Assembly (NCBI GenBank): GCA_032871835.1
Contig: CM065299.1
Coordinates: forward strand, 98,090,652 to 98,154,651
Origin: Dipteronia dyeriana
Lineage: Eukaryota > Streptophyta > Magnoliopsida > Sapindales > Sapindaceae
Length of the DNA: 64,000 nt
Reading direction: 5' to 3'
Part shown: positions 25,990 to 36,839 of the stretch, one piece after another
How positions within the stretch are numbered: position 1 is the stretch's first letter
Layout: each line of letters starts with the position of its first letter
Position numbers and translations under genes: made by a program
The notes under the pieces: model-generated
The model's input: only the letters and a program-made list of their open reading frames with translations
Database searches by the model: none
Told to the model about the DNA's origin: nothing

Positions 25990-26560
25990 TAATTCATTTT
26001 TGTTTAATTTATTTGGTACTTACATTTGTACATAATCGCTATGAAAATGTTTTAATGTCCTTTTATTTATAAATCTAAACTTTTTATGATATTTATTATA
26101 ACATCTTCCTAACACAAATATTTTTACTCTAAGATTTTTATATTCCACATTAATATTAAAATATTTTGTTTGTATACTTAATTTTATTTTACTAACAAAT
26201 TCACTTATGTCTACATCAATATCAGGGAGATATCCTACCACTGTTATTTTATTTTTAAAATCTACCTCAGTTGTTGCTAGTTGAACTTGTTCATGATCAT
26301 CAAATCTACCATCATATAAATAAAAACGTGTTTTAGTATCTAAACCATCTCTTGTTTAACTAAGAATCCCATAATTACTACTCCTAAATGTATGGTGGAA
26401 TATCCATTATTTTTAATTTCTTTTACACTTTAAGGGTTAATTAATGCAACTTATTCACGATTATTTACTACTGCTATTGTAAATTCATCTTTATAAACAT
26501 ATAAACTGCTTTTAAGACTATCTATGATACCTTCACTATAAATATTTTTCTTCTAAACAT
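25990..26560 (-). pseudogene. Pararetroviral movement protein region
   Basis: The frame at 26020-26241 has a PDIDVDISEFVSKIKLSIQT stretch like the conserved end of badnavirus movement proteins (30K superfamily), which build tubules through plasmodesmata. Frames just upstream (26250-26560) show the matching earlier blocks, an ..YSEGI(D)SLK..YVYKDEF and an IHLGVVIMG stretch, broken by stops. It lies N-terminal to the coat, as in badnavirus polyproteins. Confidence 0.6.
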
Positions 26561-26569
26561 TCTTAAATC

Positions 26570-27940
26570 CTACTTATAGCATTTTATTAACATCTTTTTC
26601 TTAAATTAAATCTTATATTTTTTGTATTATTTATTTTCCTTTATTACTATGGTTAGTAGTAGATTTCTTACTCTATTTGTTGTAGAATGTTTTACACAAA
26701 AGGTTATTATTTGGTATTAGATTCATTGCTTGTCCTAAAATATCTTTATTCCTACTTTAGGTTTATTGAATTTGAACTAAATTATATTAATTCTATTCTT
26801 TTTATTAACTAAGCTAGATATTTTGAATATATTTTATTACGATTTAATTTCTCTGACAGTTGTTTTAACTTTTTATTTTTTTTTAAAGCTTTTATAAGTA
26901 ACTTTATTATTGTATTACTTTGTCCTTAAGTAATAATATTGTTTTGTTTAGTAAACTTTACATCACTTGTACCAATTGGTGGGCTATTAAGGCTTTCTAC
27001 AGATTAATGTAATATTTCGGCTAAACTCTTATTCATTCAACATCTGTTTTTCTAATAATTTTTAATTGGTTTTTTAAACTCTTTTTGTGTATGTTTGATA
27101 TTTTATACTTCAAAATGAAGGCTTTTTACTAATTCTCTTATTTGTTTTTCGACAGGTTTAAGGTTTTTTAGTTCAATTAAATTATTTAATTCTGTTATTT
27201 CAGTCTTATCAGGGAATCTTTTAATTTGACTATTAAAGTTTGTTAATGATTCTCTTATATGATCTAAATTATTTTGTGGAGTTTTGACTTTACTATTTTC
27301 AAATAACGTAACTAGATCTGTAATATTCTTATTGGTTTTATCAATATTTTATTCTAAGCATTGTCCTAAATTAATTAATAAATCAACTATAAAAATTAGC
27401 TGACTATTGCTTGTATGTGAAATATGCTTGTATTGGTTTTTTAGATGTTTAACGTTACAATTAATTTTTATATTATTTTGTAAACTAAGCTTTGTCTTTT
27501 TAAAATCTGAGATTTCGAGATCTAAATATTATAATCTTTTAAAATTCATATATATGGTAAAATTATTCTTAAGTCTATTACTCTTTCTTCGATTAGATTT
27601 AAACAATATCTTTGAGCTATGCTTAATTTTTTAGGAACTAAAGGTTCTCTAATAATTAATTTATTGTTATGATTAATAGATTAAAAATCCATTAAGCTTC
27701 GAAAAAAGTTAATCTTTATAGTAATTTACTAAATTTCTCTACCGGTCATACAAAACAAATATTAAGAAATTAATTAAAAATATCACTCACTTCATACTTC
27801 AATATAAGACATTTAAAGTATAGTAAACAACTAAAATATAATATTAAACAATTAAAATATATTAAACAAATAAAGTATATCTAAAGATCATCATTCTTTC
27901 GTTCAAGTATACAACAAATATAAACTATTAATATAAATAA
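26570..27940 (-). pseudogene. Decayed N-terminal polyprotein / ORF2 region of the pararetrovirus
   Basis: Between ORF1 and the movement protein. The minus-strand frames are rich in Lys, Asn, Leu and Glu and show coiled-coil-like heptads (for example around 27180-27320). No recognisable domain; stops are frequent. Assigned by position only. Confidence 0.4.
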
Positions 27941-27959
27941 CTCATTCCTCACGCTTCAT

Positions 27960-28553
27960 ATATATAGTATGTATTTTTTCTTTCCAACTCTTTTTTCATA
28001 GTTTTAATCCACTTAGTCTAGCTATTAGATTATAACTTTCTGTTTTTGACTGAGCTTATTCTAATGATCTATTAATTTGATTTATTATATCTTTATAAGA
28101 ACTTAACTTTTGTATGATATGATCTTTTTCTGTATTATTCTGGTTCATTAAATGAACTTGACGCTTTAGATGTTGATCATGAAACTTTGCTACACTCTTT
28201 CATTAGTATAATTATTTCTTTTACTTTGTTTTTACTATTTATTTTTAAAGTTTCGAAATCTAATAATTCTTTTTTCAAAAATTAGGTAGTTTGCTATACT
28301 CTTTCAGTAGTAGATTTATTCATTTTACTTTGTTTTCACTATTTATTTTTCAAGTTTCTAAATCTAGTAATTATTTTTCAAAAATTGGGTAGCTTTCTCT
28401 AATACTAAGATAAACTTTATCAAAAACTATGTAATTTTCTACTAACTTTTTACCAACTCTTGTTATAAAATCTATATGTTAATTTTTTAATGATTCGAAA
28501 CTTGTTGGGTCATTTTCTGTTAAATTTATTAAAGCTTTATCTATAGAGTTCAT
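27960..28553 (-). pseudogene. Pararetroviral ORF1-like remnant
   Basis: Starts with an ATG at 28553 about 210 bases after the primer site and runs as a Lys/Glu/Ser-rich frame broken by stops. A stretch of about 100 bases is duplicated in tandem (about 28190-28280 and 28290-28390). ORF1 of badnaviruses is a small protein of this kind in this place. No specific motif. Confidence 0.45.
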
Positions 28554-28761
28554 AAGATTTATAACACCCACACTTTAAAGAGTTTTAAACTTAAAAGTAC
28601 ACAATAGAAAATTAATATCAATATGATAATATTCAATATAAAATTCAACAATATATATATATCATATGTTTTAAAAGTAAGAGATTTTCAGATGCTGTAA
28701 TTAGAAGTCCGTCTTTATGTAACTACTAATATGAGCAAACTATTAAATTTTAAAGTAACTA

Positions 28762-28774
28762 GGTTCTGATACCA
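28762..28774 (-). other. Primer binding site for tRNA-Met (pararetrovirus)
   Basis: On the minus strand TGGTATCAGAACC, one base different from the usual TGGTATCAGAGCC complement of initiator tRNA-Met used by caulimovirids. It marks nucleotide 1 of the viral genome map and fixes the orientation. Confidence 0.75.
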
Positions 28775-28780
28775 ATTCCA

Positions 28781-29136
28781 AGAGGGTTATACAAAATAAA
28801 CAGGTTTTTCAAGATCCCTTCATTTTTACAGTCCTCACTCCACATAAGGGGAAAGAAAGAGTTTTAGAAGGAAAATTTATTAAAGTAATTTTTCTATTTT
28901 GAAATTTTATAGTTTTAAAGTATAAAAAATACATAATTCATAGACAAAAATAAGGTTGCTTTCGTGGTATGTGTGAGGCATGTCTCTCACACTTATACCT
29001 TGAGGTTATAGGTTCTAGTATTCCGCTCTTCCAAAACCATCATTTCTTTCAAAACCACGAATTGTTATAATGTTGAAGGTTCAAGTACATTTTAAAAAGA
29101 CGTAAGTCCAACACTCCAACTTTATTCCATTTATAT
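28781..29136. other. Intergenic or flanking pararetroviral leader sequence
   Basis: No gene. The part up to about 28950 may be viral leader upstream of the primer site. Beyond that the sequence (including GTGTGAGGCATGTCTCTCACAC, a short palindrome near 28973-28994) is unassigned. Confidence 0.35.
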
Positions 29137-29483
29137 ATTTTTTATGGTTAATATCACCAATGTCCCTTTAATTATACATGAAATTGTATATTGTCCTATG
29201 ATTTTTTTTTCCTACCATTAAACCCCTAGAACTTTCATTTATTGACAATAGTCGACAGAAGTGAAATGAAAGTCAATGAAAAATTACACTTACATACCCC
29301 TGATTATATGAATAATTGCATTAAAACTAGAAAAATATAATAATATCACACAAACACCATTTGATTGTTTGACTAATGTCAAAAAAATTAAAAATATAAT
29401 TATATTAATTATATTAGTTATTATTATTTTTTAAAATATAGATAATATTAATAATAAACTTTAATAATAATAATAATAATAAT

Positions 29484-29526
<43 letters not shown>

Positions 29527-29829
29527 CTATAATAACAATAATAATAATAAACAATAAAAATTAAAAATTAGAATACATCCACAATAATAATAAAGAAAAA
29601 CTAAATTCAAAATATATGAAACCTAAATTTTCAAATTTAAATTAAACAATTAAACTACCTATACTTCCAATTAAACAAACTACCCGTATTTTTAATTTTT
29701 ATTATTATCGTTAATATATTATAATATATGGAACCCAAATTTCCAAATTTCCAATTAAACAATTAAACAACCCATATTTCCAATTAAAGAAAAGGTAATA
29801 TTAAAATAATTACCTCAACTCCGTCTATA

Positions 29830-30500
29830 GATTCAATCACAATAAAAATCCAGACCACATCATCCGCCAAATACAAATTCCAAAAACCATTCATCAAAAT
29901 TCAATCGTCGAACATAAAAAATCCACATAGCAAACCTAAACAGCCCCACCGAATCCAAACTAAAAAAACAAAAAACAAACACCCACACTGTCGACCACCA
30001 CCATATCGCACCCCGACCATAAACTAGACCGTCATCATCACGACCACACCCATACCCAGAACCTAAACTCGAACACCACAAAACCTAGAACCATAACCAA
30101 AACACCACACCACCATCATAACTAGACCGCCATCATCGCCACGAAAAGAACCCAAAACCAAGCCACACCATCAGAACCCATAATCAAACCACACCACCTC
30201 CACCAAATTAACCCCATTAACGCTCAATCTCACCGGTCGCCAAATCGACCTCGTAACAAAAAACATTTGTGATTCATGAGATAAAGAGATTTGCAAAAGA
30301 ATATAGAAAAGAGAATGAGTTTGATTCAACTGACGTTTGGTGGGTTTAATTCGGCCGCAGACTGTGGTTTGAGTGGGTTTGACAGTGAGAGTGTTTGGTG
30401 GGTGGAATTGATAATGGAGTTTGGTGATTTATGGGTTTGTGATGATGGCTGGGTTTCTGGAAAACAGATAAAAGGGTTTGGTGTTGTTGATTTCTTAGTT
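29830..30500. other. Loop of the Mutator-like element, possible captured sequence
   Basis: This 0.65 kb segment between the long inverted arms has a different base composition (many ACC/CCA and their complements) and holds opposing open frames (29860-30081 minus, 30291-30503 plus) with no recognised domain. Its parts on either side are partly inverted to each other (GGTTTTGG/CCAAAACC-type phrases). It could be a captured host fragment as in Pack-MULEs, or just the element's own spacer. Confidence 0.4.
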
Positions 30501-30688
30501 TGATTGGAAGCATGGGTATTTTAATTGTTTAATGGAAATTTGGAAATCTGGGTTCCATAAATTATAATACATTAACAATAATAATAAAGAAATATTAAAT
30601 TAAAAATACAGGTGGTTTAATTATTTTTTGTTTGATTGGAATTATGGGTAGTTTAATTGTTTAACTGGAATTTGAAAATCCGGGTTCC

Positions 30689-30720
<32 letters not shown>

Positions 30721-30747
30721 ATATTTTATATTTTATATTTTTTAAAG

Positions 30748-30788
<41 letters not shown>

Positions 30789-30868
30789 AGTTTATTATTA
30801 TAGTTATATTTACTTTTTAAATAATAATTAATATTATTAATATTAATATTTTTGTTGGACATTAGGTC

Positions 30869-31710
30869 TGTCATATGTGAATTTTATCGCATGAACACGT
30901 CACCAAACAAAGAGGATAAATTGCTAGGTGGACATCCGAATAGACACTCAGAAAATATTCTACAAGACATCATCGAATAAGAGAACCCGAGTAAATAGAT
31001 ATTGAACAAAACCCACTAAAGGTCAATCGATATCATATATTACACGGGATCAGCTAACGACACTCGGGACTGGTTAAATAACGCTTCTACTCTGGATCAA
31101 ATGACATTACTCGGGACCAGCGAAATTGTCCTTACTCGGGGCAAGCGTGAAGAAAACTGAATAAAAGCTCAGCACATAGCCCACGTGGATCATGTCATTA
31201 AGACGCACAAAGATATCCATAGGAATCCCAATAAAAGAGGAATATTAAATAGGAAAGGTTCCCAATCAGGCAACACTTTTATTTTTTCAAAAAGACAACT
31301 TCCCACGAAATAAGTCCTAATTGGACTACGTTACTAGAGTCTCACTCGATCTCAATAAAAGACTCCTAAACAGGAAAGAAGACAATCAGCTTCAAACAAG
31401 CAAATAATTGTAATTAAAGACACAGATCTACTATTACTTATATAAAGCAGATTAAGGTTCTATAAACATATAAATAGACCCATAATCTCGCCATACAACA
31501 CACACACAGAAAATCATAGAAGTTTTAACCACCCGTGGACGTCCACGGGTGATCATTCAACCACTCGTGGACGTTTCTCCGGTCATCGAAGTTTTACCAC
31601 GTAAAAAACTTGTATCTTGTTTGCTTTCTCCTTCTCTCTCTCTTTGAAATCTCAGTCGAAATCCAATCCTTGTTGGCTTTTCTGATACAATCCATAAATC
31701 AGCGTCAACA
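30869..31710 (+). repeat. 5' LTR of the Tat element
   Basis: 842 bp, TG...CA. It carries a series of CTCGGG motifs in the U3 part, a TATA box at 31469-31477 and a CCACGGGTGATCATTCAACCA block near the end. The 3' LTR is longer by an insertion near 52138-52180. Confidence 0.92.
31469..31477 (+). promoter_or_regulatory. TATA box of the Tat 5' LTR
   Basis: TATAAATAG about 240 bases before the LTR end, conserved in the 3' LTR (CATATAAATAGACTC). It is the likely promoter of the genomic transcript. Confidence 0.6.
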
Positions 31711-31731
31711 ATTGGCGCTAGAAGGAGGGGT
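31711..31731 (+). other. Primer binding site candidate of the Tat element
   Basis: Directly after the 5' LTR: ATTGGCGCTAGAAGGAGGGG. The TGGCGC start is complementary to a tRNA 3' end, as usual for this group; which tRNA was not determined. Confidence 0.55.
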
Positions 31732-31930
31732 TGAACCTCCAACTTGATCAAAAGCGATGGCATGAAGCAGAAACAATTCAAGAGATGTCCAAAAATCTTC
31801 GGATAACTTCCATGTTGGCAGTACCTCACGGGATCTCACTGCAACAACAGAAAACCAACCTACATTCCTGGCGGGGATCCAGCAAGTTCCTTCAACCAGT
31901 GGAGATCTGACTCAACATTTTCAGGAAGCG

Positions 31931-33163
31931 TTGCAACAACTGGTGGCAGACGCAGCAAAGGAAGGAGTTGATCTACTGGCTACAGAAGCACCAACTCCTA
32001 ACCTCCCACCTGCAAGGCTTCATTCAGTGGTAGTAGGGCCTGAAATAAATACACCAGAAGTTGGAAGGAACCCTATTCCAATCAAACAGGCTGGATGTGA
32101 AACTATTGAAGATGAACGACCACACCAGAAGCAGAACCAGGATCAGACATCCCGGGCTAGACACCGCAAACATGACCGGTTGTCTTCAGAAGACAACGAT
32201 CGACACTATCGCAAGCTCCATCACGGAATCATACGTGAAACCCAGCATCAGAGTGAAGAGCCAGAAAGAGGACTGACAATCACCCAGAGGTTTGACCATT
32301 GGGGAAGTCTAGTGGGAGGCAGAGACGTCGTAATCCAAAGCCTAACTCGAGAAGTCAAGAACAATAGACGACAGATGGATGCATTGGTCAGACGTTATGG
32401 GTATAACGATTTATCTAATGACGATACTGACAGTCCATTCACCAGGGAAATCTTACGGACCCCATTCCTAGAAAGGTTTAGGATGCCACACGTAGAGCAG
32501 TTTAAGAAAGATACAGATCCAAATGAGCACGTGAGACGCTATAAAAGTGCAATGGCTCAGTATGCCCACAGTGATCCCTTACTATGTCTAAATTTTCCAC
32601 AAACTCTGGAAGATATGGGCTCAAGGTGGTTCGGGAGATTGCCCCCAACAAGCATCAAAAGTTTTAGTAAACTGAGCAGGAGCTTCTCAATGCAATTTCT
32701 GAGTAATGTTCAAGGAAAAAAGTTAGTGGCTCACATTTCTCAAATAAAACAAGGGAAAGATGAGTCACTGAAGAAATACCTGAGGAGATTCGGCCAAACG
32801 GTATTAGAAATTGACAGTGTAAACAATGAAGTAATAATCGCTGCATTCATCAACAAACTGCAGAATGGACGACTATCTTTTGATTTAAGAATAGCTCGAT
32901 TGACAAGACATGCAGACATGATGGATATGGTGGGAGGATATGCACTGGCCGAGGAAGAAGAGTTAGCCACGGGAGGATGCTACATGCATGGGGGAAAACC
33001 TGAACAGAAGGACGCCGAGTCCAAGGTACAAAACCAAAAGGGAAAACAAAAAGGAAACGATAAAGAAAAGAGCAAGGACATGGGTAATGGGCGTAACATC
33101 GAACAGACCACAGAAAAATACCGAGGTAGGTACACCAATTACACCCTTCTTCAGAAAAAATAG
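31931..33163 (+). pseudogene. Tat Gag (main part)
   Basis: 410 residues from the first Met, though the frame is open further upstream without a Met, so the original start may be lost. The middle (about residues 170-330) is a retrotransposon Gag capsid domain: TPFLERFRMPHVEQF, DPNEHVRRYKSAMAQY, FPQTLEDMGSRWFGRLP, FSKLSRSFSMQF, and KQGKDESLKKYLRRF. The C-terminus is Lys/Glu rich. It ends at a stop at 33161-33163, just before the zinc-knuckle part that should be fused to it. It would form the virus-like particle. Confidence 0.85.
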
Positions 33164-33181
33164 GAGGAAATCCTGACCATT

Positions 33182-33401
33182 TTGGAAACAAAGAATATGG
33201 TACAAGAGCCACACTGTCAATCTCAGTTTGCTTGGCGAGACGTAACCAAATACTGCAGGTTCCATAAGGAAACCGGTCTTGAGACCTCCAAGTGTTACAA
33301 GCTCAAAGATTACATAGAAACCCTCATTTGGGAAGGACATCTACAGGATGTGATCTTGAAAAAGGATGAAAAATCAGAAGCAAAAAAAGAGATCAGGACC
33401 T
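33182..33401 (+). pseudogene. Tat Gag C-terminus, cut by the Athila insertion
   Basis: Contains YCRFHKETG..TSKCYKLKDYIE..I..GHL, the CHC-type knuckle region typical of Tat Gag. It is separated from the main gag frame by a stop and ends where the Athila LTR begins at 33402; the frame then runs into LTR sequence. The continuation is at 43219 (NTIFGEPSTGRSN). Confidence 0.8.
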
Positions 33402-34667
33402 TGACACGTCCTAAAGAAGTGTTCTTACTTTCAAGTATAAGAGTGTCAAAGTAATAAATTAACCGGTAAGACCGGGTCGAACCACATGGAGGTTGTTCAC
33501 TTGTCCTTGTAGAATTAATTTATAGATTAATTAATAAGCTTGTATAAAATGTAAATCAATTAAAATTAATACTTGGGCTAAGGGATCCACTGTTGGTATT
33601 TCGAATATGATCCAATTATTTATATTTAGTATAGATTAATGGGAGGGTATTCCACTCCACTGACCACTCTCTAATAAATATGGGTAAAAGTACTCACTGT
33701 GCTATACAATATCTGTCTATCTACAGTGAGTCAAAAACTCCACAAAGATTAGAGGGGATAAACCACTCTTTGATAAATATGGGTAAAAGTACTCACTGTG
33801 CTAGACAATATCTGTCTATCTACAGTGAGTCAAAAACTCCACAAAGATCAGAGGGGAGAAAGCATAAAAATAATAAACTTACCAAAATTGGATCATATTT
33901 TCCATACCAACAGTATCACCTTTGGCCCCAACTATATAAAATTAGCCAGACATAATTTAACTAGAAAATAACTATTTTATTTAAACTAAGAATTTGAGAA
34001 CAAAATAGAGAGAATTTCACAAATCTAACATCAGATTTGGATTCAGGACATCAAAATTAGGGGGGAGAGACTCCCTATTAATACAAAATACGGAGGAAAA
34101 TTGATCATCGGATGAATTTAGAATGAAGCGTCCAGATTTTGCCACGTCATCAGTGAACAGTAACTCATCCATGAGTGAATAGTAACCACATCAATGAGTG
34201 AACAGTGAAATTCAACTATGAACAGTGAATAGTTAAAATTATGAAAATGCCCTTCAGTGAACAGTGATAGTGAATAGTAACCCATCCATAAGTGTACAGT
34301 ACCGCATCCGAGAGTGAACAGTAACGCATCGTGAGTAAACAGTGAAAGTCAACTATGAACAGTAAAAGTCAACTATGAACAGTAAAAGTCAACTATGAAC
34401 AGTAAAAGTCGATTGTGAACAGTGAATGGTCAAAATTACGAAAATGCCCTTCGTGGTCTTCTTAAGATTTTTTGCCATCTGACATCTCCATGAATCTGAA
34501 TTGACCGAATTACCTCTGAAATACAAAGAAAAATACACTGATTACTACACGACACATTTATTTAAGCGAACAAACGAAATTATGTCTAAATTGAGGAATT
34601 AATCATATTGGAAGTGTAAAATGATGATATTATCCCATAGTAAACATACACTTTTCAGTGTTAATCA
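33402..34667 (-). repeat. 3' LTR of the Athila element
   Basis: 1266 bp. It shares with the 5' LTR a roughly 98-bp tandem duplication (33668-33766 and 33767-33860, each with GGGTAAAAGTACTCACTGTG) and a minisatellite built on GTGAACAGTGAAAGTCAACTAT (about 34150-34440), whose copy number differs between the two LTRs. The two LTRs show few differences by eye. Confidence 0.92.
34150..34440. repeat. AACAGT minisatellite in the Athila 3' LTR
   Basis: Irregular units of about 20-22 bases around GTGAACAGTAAAAGTCAACTAT, roughly a dozen. The matching block in the 5' LTR is 42670-42950 with a different unit count. Confidence 0.85.
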
Positions 34668-34682
34668 CACCCCCTAACCAAC
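34668..34682 (-). other. Polypurine tract of the Athila element
   Basis: On the minus strand GTTGGTTAGGGGGTG immediately before the 3' LTR start TGATTAACAC. It would prime plus-strand synthesis. Confidence 0.7.
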
Positions 34683-34974
34683 TTATTGTTAGTCTCTAGC
34701 AATTAAAGCGAAAATAGTAAAGACTCAAATTCAAATCTCTAAACTACCAAATAGACAAACTCTCCCATACATCTTTTCTCACCCTTTGACAACCAGTCAT
34801 CAATTGAGTTATTAGTCAAACTTTCTTGTGCTCAATAAAGATCAACACGATAACTATGAGATTCAATTGAAATCAGTCAACATTTTCATTCCAAAATCTC
34901 ACCAGGGCTTTTTCCTTAGGCAACGGTTTTTTTTTTTTTTCTTTTTTCTTTTTTAACTAGAAAATAACATTCCA

Positions 34975-35225
34975 TCTTTAATCCATGTAGCGAGCTTTAG
35001 GCCAATGACTCCTAAACCAGTTGGCTTTAGGGCATTAAGTGTTGAAATACTTCTACTGGCTTAATTACTCGGATTGCAGATGTTTTTTTTTTAGTACAAT
35101 TCACTTAAGCTTTCTCTTTAACCCGTGTAACGAGTTTTGGGTCAATGACTCCCAAACCAGTTGGTCTTAGGGCATTAGGTGTTAAAGCACCCCTCGGACT
35201 TAATTGCTCGAGTTAAAGAGGCTAC
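34975..35225 (-). repeat. Diverged tandem duplication in the Athila 3' untranslated region
   Basis: Two copies of a roughly 110-base stretch (about 34975-35085 and 35115-35225) share CAATGACTCC..AAACCAGTTGG..TTAGGGCATTA and GGTGTTAAAGCACCCC-type text. Non-coding. Confidence 0.7.
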
Positions 35226-35717
35226 GGAACTGTACTTTATTCTTATCTAGACTCCACCGTTTTACGCGAACACTCTATGCTTACTGAGGCATGAGGCCCG
35301 GTTACTAAGTAAGAGTTTTGGTCAACACACAAAATTATTATTATTATTATTACTATATAAAATTTTAAACAAGACCATTGCCTTCGGTTGCTACCCTTGA
35401 ATGATGTTTCAGAACTCAATATCGTAAAATCTCAACTTACTGCATATAATCACGTGTCAATGTGTTTGTGTGTCTAGAATAGTTCAAAAAATTTCTCAAG
35501 ATGACTTAATGAACAAAAGGATTAGTCAATGATATCACAATGGAGAGTTTATAAATTTGAATAGTCATAAGAGAGGAAAAGAGAAAAAAAAATGCATCAG
35601 AACTACAAAGATGCGTCTCAGAATTATCTAAATGATCTCCTTACTCGGCCATATTTACAAAAAAAAAGATCAAAAGTTTTTTTTTTTTTTGAAAAACAAA
35701 AGTTATTGAATCAACTA

Positions 35718-35760
35718 TCCCCTCCCCCCCAACCAGAATGAGACATTGTCCCCAATGTCT
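35718..35760 (-). other. Athila-type post-pol motif
   Basis: On the minus strand it reads as a GACATTGGGGACAATGTCTC sequence followed by GGTTGGGGGGGAGGGG. This GGACAATGT ... GGGGGG pattern normally follows pol in Athila-like elements. Here it lies just beyond the LOG-like ORF, placing that ORF inside the element. Confidence 0.6.
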
Positions 35761-35880
35761 TTAGAAGAGTTAAGGTTTAGAAGATATCACCTGAACAACT
35801 TGAAAGACAACAAAATCCTGCAAAACAACAAAAGAAATACAAAATAAAGGAAAATAAAATGCATAAAAACCATAGGACAA

Positions 35881-36534
35881 TCACAAACTGAGATTCAAAT
35901 CAATTCTGTGTTTCTTGTTCTCTTCATCAGTGGACCAATCAATTTTGGAGGTTGAAGGATCTGGCACATAATTGAAAGCTTGTAACTGGTCAATCAGCTC
36001 ATGAGGACTTGAAGCAGATATAAAGATTTTTCGGATTGAAGGTGGAATGTAATAATTTTTCTGAGCATGATCAAGAAATGAAAGCAAACCATCATAAAAT
36101 TTATTAACATTCAACAAACCGATGGGTTTCTCATGGATGTGTAGTTGCGTCCAAGATGCCATTGTAAAGATTTCTTCTAAGGTTCCAAAACCACCTGGCA
36201 AAGCTATAAACGCATCAGCATGATGTAACATAGCAGTCAATCTTTCAGGCATACCTGAAACAACTAGCTCTTCGCCGTTTGTCTTTCCGATGATGTTTGC
36301 TGCGACCATAGGTTTTGGGACAATACCCAGAACTTGACTACCTCCGTCTCGTGCAGCTCGTGAAACAAACCCTATTAATCCCAAGTTACCTCCTCCATAC
36401 ACTAGGTGTATTTTTCGCTCAGCCAAAACCTTACCAAGATGAGTTGCAGCATCAACAAACTCTCTGTACTCCCTATAATTGGTGTCACCAAACACACAAA
36501 TGTTTGTGAATCGTTTAGTTGAAGGTGACGCCAT
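35881..36534 (-). CDS. LOG-like cytokinin riboside 5'-monophosphate phosphoribohydrolase, intronless, inside a retrotransposon
   Basis: LOG enzymes release active cytokinin bases from their nucleoside monophosphates in the cytosol or nucleus. This 217-residue product has the normal family length and fold signature: GGGNLGLIG at 47-55 (nucleotide-binding loop), catalytic Arg98 in the MPERLTAM stretch, and PGGFGTLEE at 113-121 with catalytic Glu121. It then has WTQLHIHEKPIGLLN and a normal C-terminal helix region. The N-terminal CVFG lacks the usual CGSS serines, so it belongs to a divergent branch. I chose Met at 36534 because the upstream Met (36633) lies before the TATA box. Plant LOG genes normally have several introns; this frame has none, suggesting an RNA-derived copy. 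It sits between integrase and the 3' LTR of an Athila element, same strand. The open frame in a decayed host element suggests recent capture or selection. Confidence 0.85.
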   Translation of the reverse strand: MASPSTKRFTNICVFGDTNYREYREFVDAATHLGKVLAERKIHLVYGGGNLGLIGFVSRAARDGGSQVLGIVPKPMVAANIIGKTNGEELVVSGMPERLTAMLHHADAFIALPGGFGTLEEIFTMASWTQLHIHEKPIGLLNVNKFYDGLLSFLDHAQKNYYIPPSIRKIFISASSPHELIDQLQAFNYVPDPSTSKIDWSTDEENKKHRIDLNLSL

Positions 36535-36604
36535 TAATGCACTCTCTGAATTTTTCTTTTGAATGTTTATGAGTGCTTGAAGCAAAAAGGAAAACAAATG
36601 CTTG

Positions 36605-36612
36605 TATTTATA
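36605..36612 (-). promoter_or_regulatory. TATA box of the LOG-like gene
   Basis: TATAAATA on the minus strand, 71-78 bases upstream of the chosen ATG. It allows a start site about 30 bases downstream and a leader of about 40 bases rich in A and C. It implies a promoter separate from the LTR. Confidence 0.55.
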
Positions 36613-36839
36613 GATCCTGAAAAGGTAACACAATGATACACCTATATGTATAGGGCGACAAGTTTGTCAATGATATTAGATCCAAATGGTTCAAAAATCA
36701 AAAGCAAACAGCAATAATTACAAAAGACATTAAATGCGGAAGGAAAAAGATAATAAAAACAATATGATATTTATTGGTAGTTGTGATTGTGGCTCACATC
36801 TTCCTCTGGTTTTACGTCCAGAAACGGCTTCAACGCCCT

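Larger units (their letters stand above)
15590..28780 (-). mobile_element. Endogenous pararetrovirus, badnavirus-like, apparently full length but decayed
   Basis: Reading the minus strand from 28774: a tRNA-Met-type primer site, a small first ORF, then one degraded polyprotein in the order movement protein, coat with a zinc-knuckle remnant, aspartic protease, reverse transcriptase (YIDD at 22940-22951) and RNase H, then an extra downstream ORF, and a TATA box and AATAAA near 15740-15616. This is the gene order of badnavirus-type Caulimoviridae. There are no LTRs of its own. Removing the two later insertions (16439-17834 and 19478-22514) leaves about 8.7 kb, a normal caulimovirid genome size. 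Stops and frameshifts occur throughout, so it is an old fossil that cannot encode its proteins. AT content is far above that of the neighbouring retrotransposons. The exact integration ends are uncertain by tens to hundreds of bases. Confidence 0.85.

Noticed and set aside
32664..33340. Minus-strand frames opposite Tat gag
   Set aside because: Shadow frames of gag without own motifs, unlike the antisense gene at 48150-50993.
33680..33955. 91-residue frame repeated at 42200-42475
   Set aside because: Created by the tandem duplication inside the Athila LTR; repetitive product, no domain.
34150..34440. Regular short repeats that could suggest a CRISPR array
   Set aside because: Irregular LTR minisatellite without constant spacers in a plant nuclear context.
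36535..36633. Upstream in-frame Met extending the LOG-like protein by 33 residues
   Set aside because: The extension contains the TATA box and has no LOG similarity; the Met at 36534 gives normal family length.
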